A DNA stretch of 64,000 bases from assembly GCF_014217545.1 (NCBI RefSeq), contig NZ_CP043178.1:620001-684000 (forward strand). Direction: 5' to 3'. This DNA comes from Pseudarthrobacter sp. NBSH8 (GTDB lineage Bacteria; Actinomycetota; Actinomycetes; Actinomycetales; Micrococcaceae). A program made the translations under genes and the position numbers. The notes under the pieces are model-generated. The model did not search any database, was not told where the DNA came from, and saw nothing but the letters and a program-made list of their open reading frames with translations. Positions 17,047 through 24,948 of the stretch are shown here, piece after piece. Position 1 is the first letter of the stretch. Each line of letters opens with the position of its first letter.

Positions 17047-18168
17047 TTACAAAATCGCGGTGCCGGCGAGCAGTTCGGCGAGGACGTCCGCGGCCGAGTC
17101 ATGCCGGATCAGCGCTGCGGACTGCCCCGCCCAAAGCGACATGAGGTCCGTGTTTCCTTGGGCGGCTGCCTCCGGCCGGAAGCGGCCGGTGAGCCAGTTC
17201 TGCGCGGGGAACGGGGCTATTCTTCGCTCCGGGATTCCAGCCTCCGAGAGCCCAGCCTTTGCCACGGTGGCCTCTGAGAGTTCGGCGATGATGCGGTTGG
17301 GGATGCCGCGGGCAAGCCGTCCGCTGAGGGCACTTGTCAGCACGGTTTCCCGCGCGGCGGGGCTGTGGAGGACCGCCCGGTACGCAGGCACGGCCGCGGA
17401 TTCCCGAGTGGCAAGGAACGCCGAGCCCACCTGGACCGCGTCGGCGCCAAGGGCCATGGCGGCTGCGTAACCGCGGCGGTCCGCGATTCCCCCGGCGGCG
17501 ATGACCGGGATGGTGACGGCATCAGCCACCTGGGGAACCAGCGCAAAAGTTCCGATCAGGGACTCCTCGGCGGGCTTTAGGAACGAGACGCGGTGGCCGC
17601 CGGACTCCATGCCACTTGCGACCACGGCATCCACTCCACCGGCTTCCAGGGCAACGGCTTCCGCCACGGTGGTGGCGGTTCCCACCACGACTATGCCACT
17701 CCGGTGCGCCGCCTCGATCAGTTCCGGCGCGGGCACACCGAACACAAAGCTGACGACGGCGGGACCCGCCGCCAGTGTTGCCTCCACCTGCTCTTCGTAC
17801 TCCGGCAGGTAGCGGTCCGGCATGTGCGGAAGGGGAAGGGCCAGTTCGTCGAAGTACGGCTTCAGGGTTTCCAGGTACTGGTCGAAGGCCGCCTGGGGGA
17901 GCGAGGTGGTTTCGTCGCCGGTAGGAATCCAGAGGTTGAGGGCGAACGGCTTCGCCGTTGCCTTCCTCAGCTCAGCCCCTGTGTTCCGGATGGCGTCGGC
18001 GCCATAACCGTAGAGGCCGTAGGAACCCAGCCCGCCGCCGTCGCTCACGGCTGCTGTCAGCTCCACGGAAGAGACCCCGCCGAAAGGGCCCAGCACCACC
18101 GGAACTTCCGTACCGAACAGGTCGGTGATGCGGTTTGGCCGGGCAGAGGTACGGTGCTCCGGCGTCAT
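17047..18168 (-). CDS. Nitronate monooxygenase (2-nitropropane dioxygenase family)
   Basis: A 373-residue FMN-dependent TIM-barrel enzyme. The N-terminal substrate and flavin loop is VVLGPFGGVSSVELTAAVSDGGGLGSYG. The motif ASGMESGGHR carries the catalytic histidine, and the phosphate-binding loop reads IPVIAAGGIADRRG with ALGADAVQVGSAFLAT. The family detoxifies nitronates such as propionate 3-nitronate to oxo acids. The length is normal for the family. A possible 68-codon gene lies 32 bases upstream on the same strand. Confidence 0.9.
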   Translation of the reverse strand: MTPEHRTSARPNRITDLFGTEVPVVLGPFGGVSSVELTAAVSDGGGLGSYGLYGYGADAIRNTGAELRKATAKPFALNLWIPTGDETTSLPQAAFDQYLETLKPYFDELALPLPHMPDRYLPEYEEQVEATLAAGPAVVSFVFGVPAPELIEAAHRSGIVVVGTATTVAEAVALEAGGVDAVVASGMESGGHRVSFLKPAEESLIGTFALVPQVADAVTIPVIAAGGIADRRGYAAAMALGADAVQVGSAFLATRESAAVPAYRAVLHSPAARETVLTSALSGRLARGIPNRIIAELSEATVAKAGLSEAGIPERRIAPFPAQNWLTGRFRPEAAAQGNTDLMSLWAGQSAALIRHDSAADVLAELLAGTAIL

Positions 18169-18606
18169 ACGGCGGCTCCTGAAAGGTCAACGGTTTGGCT
18201 TCAGGGCCCAGTCTCGCAGGGATGGGCTCTGCTGCCCAACCTTTGGCCGGGGAGTCGGTCTGTTTCCGGGCCCGAGCAGTAGTGGCAGTCGTCGGGGCAC
18301 GTATCGGTCACGTCTGGCTCCAGAGGAGTTCGAGGCAGTCGCTGACCCGGTCGCTGACCGGGAAGAGTCTGCGGCCGCCGAATAGCGCGATTCGTCGTCG
18401 AAGTCACGGTTCTTCCTTAATGATCGGGTGCCGGTCAGGCGTGCCGGTTCAATTCATCCAACCGAGGGGCCCAGGTCAGCTCAATGGAGGATGTGACCAC
18501 GCTTGCCGCTCCCGTTTGTGCAGGCATCCAGTAGGGCCATGTACCGCGACATGGGACGGGTACTAGACTGCTGGCGTAAGTCGCCAACCACCTCAGGGAG
18601 CACACG
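18169..18606. other. 438-base intergenic region, divergent promoters expected
   Basis: This stretch separates the nitronate monooxygenase gene from the divergent 113-residue gene. Apart from the possible small frame at 18201-18407 I see no RNA gene, terminator or clear repeat. A short direct repeat CCGGTCGCTGACCGG-like motif occurs around 18345-18362. Confidence 0.4.
18201..18407 (-). CDS. Possible small cysteine-containing protein (68 residues)
   Basis: A GTG-initiated frame with AAGGAAG about 4 bases upstream encodes a basic 68-residue peptide. Its centre reads CPDDCHYC and a further cysteine lies near the C-terminus, so a small metal-binding protein is conceivable. It would be co-transcribed with the nitronate monooxygenase gene. 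I do not recognise it, and in GC-rich DNA such frames often arise by chance. Confidence 0.28.
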   Translation of the reverse strand: MTSTTNRAIRRPQTLPGQRPGQRLPRTPLEPDVTDTCPDDCHYCSGPETDRLPGQRLGSRAHPCETGP

Positions 18607-18948
18607 ATGAACTACTCAGGAACTGGCAACGAGAAAGCCACCCCGGCCAGCGAACTCAACAGGACCCATGTGGGTCAGACAGTCAGTTTTGAGCCGGACG
18701 AATTCACACTGGTGTTCGGAAAAATCGCGGCCATCGCGCGCAAGGAAGGCAGCGTGACCATCGCTTTGCAGGGCGTTGAAGGAAGTGGCGGCCTGCAGTC
18801 CAGCTACAGCCTCCCCGGCAGTCGGCACGTGTATTTGCAGCCGGACATGCTCACCAATACCGAATCCACCATCAAGGACCTCTTCGGCAAGGTCCAGGAG
18901 AACCTGCGCGGCGGGCACAAGGGCGATGACAGGACGGACAAGCTCTAG
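18607..18948 (+). CDS. Hypothetical 113-residue protein
   Basis: A small soluble protein with GGGAG upstream of its ATG. The central part (TVSFEPDEFTLVFGKIAAIARKEGSVTIALQG) looks beta-rich, and the C-terminus is charged (GGHKGDDRTDKL). There is no signal peptide, helix or known motif, and I do not recognise the family. It is followed 105 bases later by the DJ-1/PfpI gene on the same strand. Confidence 0.65.
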   Translation: MNYSGTGNEKATPASELNRTHVGQTVSFEPDEFTLVFGKIAAIARKEGSVTIALQGVEGSGGLQSSYSLPGSRHVYLQPDMLTNTESTIKDLFGKVQENLRGGHKGDDRTDKL

Positions 18949-19053
18949 CTGGGGAACTGTCCGTCGGGTACAGCAAAGGTCCTTGCCTTCTAAGACGGGG
19001 AGGGCACAAATTGGGCTGGGCGTAGGGTGGAAGTTAGACGGAAGGAGCACTTC

Positions 19054-19833
19054 ATGAAGAAAATCCTCATGGTACTGACCAGCGTTTCCGAGATCGGCGA
19101 TACCGGAGAGAAGACCGGGTACAACGTGGCCGAGGCTGCACATCCTTGGAAAGTCTTCAAGGATTCCGGTCATTTCGTCGATTTTGCGTCCATCCAGGGC
19201 GGCCAGCCCCCGCGCGACGAGGCGGACCCAAAAGATTCCATCCAGGTTGCCTTCACGGAGGACGAGACCACGCGCGCCGGTCTCTACAACACTGCCCGCG
19301 TCGACGTCGTTGATCCCGACCAGTACGACGCCATCTTCCTCGTGGGAGGCCATGGCACCATGTGGGACTTCCCGGACAGCGAAGGCTTGCAGAACCTTGT
19401 AGCCGGTGTCTACAATTCCGGCGGCGTGGTGGGCGCTGTCTGTCACGGGCCGGCCGGACTGCTGAACGTTGAGTTGGCAAACGGCTTTCGGCTGGTCGAG
19501 GGCAGGAAGGTCGCTGCTTTCACCAACGACGAGGAAGTTGCCGCAGGAAAGGACAAGGTCATCCCGTTCTTTTTGGCCGACCGGCTTGAGGAACAGGGTG
19601 CCACCCACGTCTCCGCTGGTGTCTTTGAGGAAATGGTAGTGGTTGACGACCGGCTTGTGACGGGTCAGAACCCGGCCTCAGCCGCTGGCGTGGCCAAGGA
19701 GATGGAGAAGCTCCTGGCAGAGGTCATCCACCAGGAAAAAGCCGAGGAACAGCACGAGGCGGAGGCGCTGCGCGCCGAAAAAGACGCCGAGAAGAGCGCC
19801 AAGAAGGCTGCTGCGGCAGGCACCGAGCACTAA
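19054..19833 (+). CDS. DJ-1/PfpI family protein (Hsp31/glyoxalase III-like)
   Basis: A 259-residue class I glutamine amidotransferase-like protein. The nucleophile elbow GAVCHGPAGL has Cys130 followed by His, and the oxyanion strand is IFLVGGHGTMWDFPD. The ATG at 19054 follows GGAAGGAG with good spacing. The core (1-228) resembles Hsp31-type proteins that act as glyoxalase III, protein deglycase or chaperone. Residues 229-259 form an added Lys/Glu/Ala-rich coiled tail (EKAEEQHEAEALRAEKDAEK). The exact activity cannot be assigned. Confidence 0.88.
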   Translation: MKKILMVLTSVSEIGDTGEKTGYNVAEAAHPWKVFKDSGHFVDFASIQGGQPPRDEADPKDSIQVAFTEDETTRAGLYNTARVDVVDPDQYDAIFLVGGHGTMWDFPDSEGLQNLVAGVYNSGGVVGAVCHGPAGLLNVELANGFRLVEGRKVAAFTNDEEVAAGKDKVIPFFLADRLEEQGATHVSAGVFEEMVVVDDRLVTGQNPASAAGVAKEMEKLLAEVIHQEKAEEQHEAEALRAEKDAEKSAKKAAAAGTEH

Positions 19834-19858
19834 CGCCCGCAGCGCACTGAAACTTGGA

Positions 19859-19882
19859 GGCCGCCCCGCCGACGGAGCGGCC
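19859..19882 (+). terminator. Possible weak terminator after the DJ-1 family gene
   Basis: GGCCGC and GCGGCC pair across a 12-base loop about 25 bases after the stop codon, without a real T-tract. Confidence 0.3.
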
Positions 19883-19993
19883 TTCAACCGGCGTACACGC
19901 GCCGGCGACCGTACTGTCCAATCGCCGACCTGCTTCAGATTCCGCGCACCACGGCTTACGGCAACCTCAACAAATCAAGGTACCAAGTTTGAG

Positions 19994-20043
19994 GCAAAAC
20001 AAGACCCCTGCCTCCCTTTGTTTATAAGGGAAGCAAGGGTCTT
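19994..20043 (-). terminator. Rho-independent terminator of tRNA-Ser(CGA)
   Basis: On the minus strand a long imperfect stem (AAGACCC at the base, AGGGA near the loop) is followed by TTGTTTTG. It begins 7 bases past the encoded CCA of the tRNA gene. Confidence 0.8.
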
Positions 20044-20049
20044 GCCAGT

Positions 20050-20139
20050 TGGCGGTGACGGTGGGATTTGAACCCACGTTGGCTTTGACACCAAACAACA
20101 TTTCGAGTGTTGCACCTTCGGCCGCTCGGACACGTCACC
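20050..20139 (-). tRNA. tRNA-Ser(CGA)
   Basis: A 90-base class II tRNA with acceptor stem GGTGACG/CGTCACC, long variable arm and T-loop GGTTCAAATC. The anticodon loop CTCGAAA gives anticodon CGA, which reads UCG. The 3' GCCA is encoded. Confidence 0.96.
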
Positions 20140-20399
20140 AACCTGAATAGGTTACCGGAGCATACCGCCCATCCACAAAACGGCATATGTTCAGCCCCTC
20201 ATGGCGAAGGGACACTTAGCGGAGCTCCAGTGTGAAGGGGCAATTGAGCCCCACTCTTCAGCTCGAACGGACAGTTGAGGGCCTCCAATGCAGCGCCCTC
20301 GAAGTGCTGCACGGTCAGGGGCCGCGGAAGGCCGCGGAGTTATCCACATAGCTCTTAAGCCTCGCGGTTATTGTCATACCCTCGCGGGATGATTTGGGT

Positions 20400-21860
20400 A
20401 TGGATAGCAGAGCAGCTGTGGTGACGGCGGAGGCCCTTTCGGCGTCTTTCGCTGAGCTTGCTGCAGTGCTCCGTGAAGCTACCGAAGGCTCCGCTCCGTG
20501 TGCTGATCCGCTTCGCCGTAGAGCTGATATTGCCCTGAAGACCTTGACCGCCGTCGCCTGCGGGGAGGCGAAGCTGGCTGCCCTGAAGGTGCATGCGGCC
20601 GCCGTGTACGCCGCCGCTGCCGAGGCCCTGGCGGGCCCTGCGGCGTCGCCGCAGGACCACAGGGGCCAGGAGATGGCCGTGGTCGCTGAAGTCGCGTGCG
20701 TGCTGACGGTCAGTGAACGCAGTGCCGGTGCTCTGCTCGCTGAGGCGCACGCGCTGACCACGTCCCTGCCGCTGACGATGTCCGCGTTGCAGGCCGGGAC
20801 GATCTCGTGGCAGCACGCGAGGATCATGGTCGACGAAACCACCAACCTCGACAGGCCGGGCGCGGCGGCGTTGGAGGCACATTTCCTGGACCCCCACGCG
20901 GTGAATCCGGCACGTGGCCCGGTCGGTGAGCTCATCCCCGGCCGGTTCCGGCACAAGGCCCGGACCTGGCGGGAACGCCATCACCCGGTCAGCATCGAAG
21001 AACGCCACCTACGTGGTGTCCAGGACCGGCGGGTGGAGTACGCCCCGGACCGCGACGGGATGGCCTGGCTCTCCGCCTACCTCCCCGCCGATCAGGCCGC
21101 GGGGATCTGGGACCGTACCACCACCGCAGCCCGGGCCCTCCAAGGCCCCCATGAGGACCGCACCCTCAGCCAGCTCCGCGCCGACACCGCCGCGACCTGG
21201 CTCCTGACCAACACCACCGCCGGAACCGGTGATGAGGGTAGGGAAAACAGCGGCAGCGTGTCCGGCGCAACGAGCGACCATGAGACCGGTGGCAGCGCTG
21301 TGGGTGATGGTGTTCCGTCGCCGCGGGCACAGGTCCTCATCACGGTCCCGGTCCTCGCGCTGCTGGGCCTCACGGATGAACCGGCCATGCTCGACGGATA
21401 CGGCCCCATCCCACCGTCCATGGCCCGCCAACTGATCGCCGACGGTGCGGAGTCCTTCCACCGCGTCCTGACCGACCCGCGGGACGGTGCACCCCTGGAG
21501 ATCGGGCGGACCAGCTACCGGCTCACAAAAGCCCAACGCCAATGGCTCAGACTGCGCGATGGCAAGTGCCCGTTTCCCGGCTGCAGCAACCACTCCCTCG
21601 ACAACGAAGCAGACCACATCCTGGCATGGGCTAAGGGAGGCAGTACCGGGATCAGCAATCTCGGCCAGCCCTGCCACAAACACCACAGACTCCGCCACAC
21701 CACAACCTGGACACCCACTGGCGCCACCAAAAATATCCCGCCCGGCTGGACATCACCCACCGGACGGCACTACACCAGCGAACAACCCGACTGGGAACCA
21801 CCACACTGGCCACAACAACAGTCGGGAAAATGGTCAGCGCTGGCGCCCCGTGCAGATTGA
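20400..21860 (+). CDS. DUF222 / HNH endonuclease domain protein
   Basis: A 486-residue protein with an N-terminal DUF222 helical domain (about 20-300) and a C-terminal HNH nuclease fold. The nuclease part reads CPFPGCSNHSLDNEADHILAWAKGG with the second half CHKHHRLRH, supplying the metal-binding and catalytic histidines and asparagine. Many paralogues occur in Arthrobacter and mycobacteria (13E12 repeat family), and their role is unknown. The start is ATG at 20400 with a TTG two codons upstream as alternative. The stop codon appears premature: the same frame continues with a Pro/Glu/Asp-rich tail typical of paralogues. Confidence 0.88.
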   Translation: MDSRAAVVTAEALSASFAELAAVLREATEGSAPCADPLRRRADIALKTLTAVACGEAKLAALKVHAAAVYAAAAEALAGPAASPQDHRGQEMAVVAEVACVLTVSERSAGALLAEAHALTTSLPLTMSALQAGTISWQHARIMVDETTNLDRPGAAALEAHFLDPHAVNPARGPVGELIPGRFRHKARTWRERHHPVSIEERHLRGVQDRRVEYAPDRDGMAWLSAYLPADQAAGIWDRTTTAARALQGPHEDRTLSQLRADTAATWLLTNTTAGTGDEGRENSGSVSGATSDHETGGSAVGDGVPSPRAQVLITVPVLALLGLTDEPAMLDGYGPIPPSMARQLIADGAESFHRVLTDPRDGAPLEIGRTSYRLTKAQRQWLRLRDGKCPFPGCSNHSLDNEADHILAWAKGGSTGISNLGQPCHKHHRLRHTTTWTPTGATKNIPPGWTSPTGRHYTSEQPDWEPPHWPQQQSGKWSALAPRAD

Positions 21861-22268
21861 GGAGTGCCCGAAGACGAAATTCCGGGCCAACCCGTGGGGG
21901 CGTTCCCTTTCCCGAACTTCATGGTGCTGACCTTCAGCTGCCCGACAATGAACCGCCCGACCACTCCCTGTTCGCGGAGGCTCTTCCCGACGGTCCGCTG
22001 CCCGAAGACCCCTACCGAACTGGGACTTCTCCCTCACTGCCCGCAGCAACGTCTGACCACCAACCCCAAAGAGAATGCAGGGTTAGGGCCGTGGCAGGGC
22101 TAACTCGCCGGCAGGGTTAGGGCTGGGCAAGGCTGAGCGGGCAGTACAGGACTGCCTCCCATCAACAGTGCGAACGGACAGCTACGGCCCCGATTTCAAG
22201 GCTCCAAGTGTCATCTCGCACGGAGTGGGTGTCGCGGAGAGCCCCCGCGGACTAGATTCATAAGCAAG
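21861..22268. other. Remnant of the HNH gene 3' end plus short repeats
   Basis: After the TGA at 21858-21860 the HNH frame continues as VPEDEIPGQPVGAFPFP. A shifted frame then takes over near 21915 and reads ELHGADLQLPDNEP and later ALPDGPLPEDPY. This looks like a C-terminal tail cut off by a nonsense codon and a frameshift. The 13-base sequence GCAGGGTTAGGGC is repeated at 22077-22089 and 22111-22123. CGAACGGACAG at 22171-22181 also occurs upstream of the gene at 20264-20274. Confidence 0.5.
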
Positions 22269-23330
22269 ATGACTAACTCAGGCAAAGAGGCACAAGCAAC
22301 CGCGTACTGGACTACGGGGCCGAAACGGGGCGAGCTCCGGAACGAGGCTCTGCACGCCCCCGGGCCCGGCGAAGCTTTGGTCCGCACGCTGTATTCAGGC
22401 ATCAGCAAGGGCACGGAAATTGTGGTCCACACCGGCTCCGTCCCACCACGCGTGGCCGAGGAGATGCGCGCGCCGCACCAAGAGGGCACCTTCCCGTCGC
22501 CCGTGAAGTTCGGGTATCTTTCGGTGGGCATTGTGGAGGAGGGGCCCGAAGACTGGGCGGGCCAGAAGGTCTTCTGCCTCAACCCACATCAGGACCGCTA
22601 CGTCATTTCCACAGACGCCCTCACCAGGATTCCCGACGGCGTCCCGGCCCGCCGGGCCGTCCTCACAGGCACCGTGGAAACCGCCGTCAATGCCCTCTGG
22701 GAAGCCGGACCGAGGCTGGGGGACAGGATCGCTGTCGTCGGTGCCGGTCTGGTGGGCGGCATGGTGGCCACGCTCCTGCGCACGTTCCCGCTGGCACGCC
22801 TCCAACTGGTGGACCTTGACCCGGAACGTAGGCACCTGGCGGACAAGCTTGGCGTGGGGTTCGCCCACCCCGATGATGCCAAATCGGACTGCGACATTGT
22901 ATTCCACTGCTCTGCGTCCCAGGAAGGCCTCGAACGCAGCCTGCAGCTGGCCGGCTATGAGGGGGAGATCATCGAGATGTCCTGGTACGCCAACCGCAAG
23001 GTCACGCTGCCGCTGGGTGAGGACTTTCATGCACGTAGGCTCTCCATCCGGGCCAGCCAGGTGGGAGTGGTTGCCCGTGCGCGGCGCCACCGCCGGACCA
23101 CGGCCGAGCGCCTGGAACTGGCTGTTGAGCTCCTCAAAGACCCGGTCTTCGATGTTTTCCTCACCGGCGTCTCTCTCTTCACGGACCTCCCGGCAGTAGT
23201 CCAGAACCTGGCCGACGGTACCCTCCAAGCCCTGTGCCATGTAATCGAATACCCCAACGCTGACAGCCTTGGAGCGTACAACCCCGGGCACGACAGCCTC
23301 GCGGAAGCCAACCCCAAAGACAGGAAGTAG
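22269..23330 (+). CDS. MDR-type zinc-binding-dehydrogenase-like oxidoreductase (BchC-like)
   Basis: A 353-residue medium-chain dehydrogenase. The nucleotide-binding motif AVVGAGLVGGMVATLL lies near residue 160, with an acidic strand end (LVDLD) that favours NAD. In place of the usual catalytic zinc motif (Cys-Gly-Ser/Thr-Asp) the sequence has YSGISKGTE, as in BchC-type proteins, so the standard zinc cysteine is missing. It is the first gene of a tight group with a PTPS-like protein (3-base gap) and a glycosyltransferase (4-base gap). The substrate is unknown; a pterin- or sugar-linked secondary metabolite is a guess from the neighbours. Confidence 0.85.
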   Translation: MTNSGKEAQATAYWTTGPKRGELRNEALHAPGPGEALVRTLYSGISKGTEIVVHTGSVPPRVAEEMRAPHQEGTFPSPVKFGYLSVGIVEEGPEDWAGQKVFCLNPHQDRYVISTDALTRIPDGVPARRAVLTGTVETAVNALWEAGPRLGDRIAVVGAGLVGGMVATLLRTFPLARLQLVDLDPERRHLADKLGVGFAHPDDAKSDCDIVFHCSASQEGLERSLQLAGYEGEIIEMSWYANRKVTLPLGEDFHARRLSIRASQVGVVARARRHRRTTAERLELAVELLKDPVFDVFLTGVSLFTDLPAVVQNLADGTLQALCHVIEYPNADSLGAYNPGHDSLAEANPKDRK

Positions 23331-23333
23331 CCA

Positions 23334-23729
23334 GTGTTCAGCCTGACCGTCCGACGCCACTTTATGATCGCCCACAGTCTCCCGCGGGAGGTATTCGGCC
23401 CGGCCCAGGCCCTCCACGGGGCGACGTTCGTGGCGGAGGTGACGTTCCGCCGTCGTGCGCTGAACCAGGACTCGATCGTCCTGGACATCGGGGCTGCGGG
23501 CGGCATAATCGAGGACGTGCTGTCCGGCCTCAACTACAAAAACCTGGACGAACATCCGGACTTCGTGGACAGGCTCAGCACCACCGAGGCACTTGCCGAG
23601 TACATCGCCCACGCCGTCGCAGCCAGGCTCAAGGATGATGACGAGGGCCGCGGGCTCGCGGGAATCGACGTCACCTTGCGCGAAAATCCGGAGGCCTGGG
23701 CAACCTACGTATACGACCTGTCCGCCTGA
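23334..23729 (+). CDS. PTPS/QueD-fold protein lacking the catalytic residues
   Basis: A 131-residue member of the 6-pyruvoyltetrahydropterin synthase/6-carboxytetrahydropterin synthase fold. His14 and His28 match two of the three zinc ligands, and the pterin-anchoring glutamate near the C-terminus (VTLRENPEAWATY) is kept. The catalytic Cys is Ala24 and the third zinc His is Ala30 (AQALHGA instead of C-x3-HGH). The Asp-His pair is replaced in GLNYKNL. It starts with GTG after AGGAAG, right behind the dehydrogenase gene. It may bind a pterin-like ligand or do different chemistry; canonical QueD activity is unlikely. Confidence 0.8.
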   Translation: MFSLTVRRHFMIAHSLPREVFGPAQALHGATFVAEVTFRRRALNQDSIVLDIGAAGGIIEDVLSGLNYKNLDEHPDFVDRLSTTEALAEYIAHAVAARLKDDDEGRGLAGIDVTLRENPEAWATYVYDLSA

Positions 23730-23733
23730 TCCC

Positions 23734-24945
23734 ATGCTCGTCAGGTTCTTGGTCCCCGCCAACATCCGCCACAACTCCGGCGGCAATGTCTACAACGCGC
23801 GGCTCACCCAAGGCCTGAGAACGCTGGGCGTTTCTGTGGAGACTCTGGCGGTGGAGGGTTGCTGGCCGGAGGCCAGCGCCAGGGAACGGCGGCGGCTGGG
23901 CGGCCTGCTGGGCGCCTGGGACCCAAAGGTGGACTCACGGCAGACGGACGTCACTCCGGAAACGGTCACCCTCGTGGACGGGCTGGTTGCGTGCGGCGCC
24001 CCCGACGAACTGGAGTACGCCGCGGCTGCCGGACAACACGCCTGGGTCCTGCAGCACATGCCCTCGCCCAGCCACCCCGACAGCGAAGGGCGCGCGCTCC
24101 GGGCGGCTGCCGGAGTGATCTGCACGAGTTCGTCCGCCGCGGCCTCGGCGTCGGAAAAGCACGGGCTCCCAGCCAGCCGGGTTGCCCTGCCCGGGACGGA
24201 CCCCGCACCGGTGGCGCCGGGTTCGGCCCCGCCGCACATCGTTGCGGTGGCAGCGCTGCTGCCCAACAAGGACCAGCTGCTGACCGTGGCGGCGCTGGCC
24301 AGGCTCCAGGACCTCGCCTGGACAGCGTCCCTGATAGGAACGGACGACGCCGACCCCGCCTATGCGGCACAGGTCCGGGCAGCCATTGCCTCCTCTGGAA
24401 TGGAAGGCAGGGTGCGTGTGACCGGCCAGCTCGCCGGGACGGCCCTGGCGGACGAGTGGAACCAGACGGACCTGAGCCTTCTTGTGTCCCGGGCTGAAGC
24501 CTTTGGACTTGTGGTGACGGAATCGCTGGCCCACGGCATCCCTGTCATTGTGCGGGAGGGAACCGGTGCCGTGGACGCGTTGGGACTCGCCGGGAGAATC
24601 ACCGGCAGACTTGCGGGAAAACCGGAGGGCGGGCGTGGTGGCGGGCTGAGTGGCGAACGTGGTGGCAGGACATATGCGGTGCCAGGTGCCGCCGTCGGAC
24701 TCGTCGAAACAGTAGACAGCGGACGCGAAGACCACCGTGCGGACGTGCTCGGTTCCGTGATCCGGCAGTGGCTGATGGACGAATCTCTCCGCGCCGCCTG
24801 GCGTGCGGCGGCCCTCGCTGCACGGGAACAGCTGCCCGGCTGGGACTCCACGGCCCGGAACGTCCTGGAAATCCTCGGTGGATCTGCTGAAGTAGTGGCT
24901 GCCGAAGGGAAGCCTGTCGCCACGGGCACGGCCGGTGGACAATAA
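23734..24945 (+). CDS. GT4-family glycosyltransferase
   Basis: A 403-residue GT-B fold glycosyltransferase. The N-terminus (VRFLVPANIRHNSGGNVYNARLTQGL) has the glycine-rich acceptor-domain loop. The donor domain carries VAALLPNKDQ and the E-x7-E motif EAFGLVVTE followed by SLAHGIPVIVREG. A Gly/Arg-rich insertion of about 25 residues (starting KPEGGRGGG) lies near residue 300. It starts 4 bases after the PTPS-like gene. It presumably glycosylates the product made by the two preceding enzymes; donor and acceptor are unknown. Confidence 0.85.
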   Translation: MLVRFLVPANIRHNSGGNVYNARLTQGLRTLGVSVETLAVEGCWPEASARERRRLGGLLGAWDPKVDSRQTDVTPETVTLVDGLVACGAPDELEYAAAAGQHAWVLQHMPSPSHPDSEGRALRAAAGVICTSSSAAASASEKHGLPASRVALPGTDPAPVAPGSAPPHIVAVAALLPNKDQLLTVAALARLQDLAWTASLIGTDDADPAYAAQVRAAIASSGMEGRVRVTGQLAGTALADEWNQTDLSLLVSRAEAFGLVVTESLAHGIPVIVREGTGAVDALGLAGRITGRLAGKPEGGRGGGLSGERGGRTYAVPGAAVGLVETVDSGREDHRADVLGSVIRQWLMDESLRAAWRAAALAAREQLPGWDSTARNVLEILGGSAEVVAAEGKPVATGTAGGQ

Positions 24946-24948
24946 GCC

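Noticed and set aside
22077..22123. Repeated GCAGGGTTAGGGC considered as start of a CRISPR or satellite array
   Set aside because: Only two copies of 13 bases and no regular spacer-repeat pattern.
22395..23786. 463-codon minus-strand frame opposite the dehydrogenase gene
   Set aside because: The plus strand encodes a Rossmann-fold dehydrogenase and the PTPS-like protein; the antisense frame has no motif.
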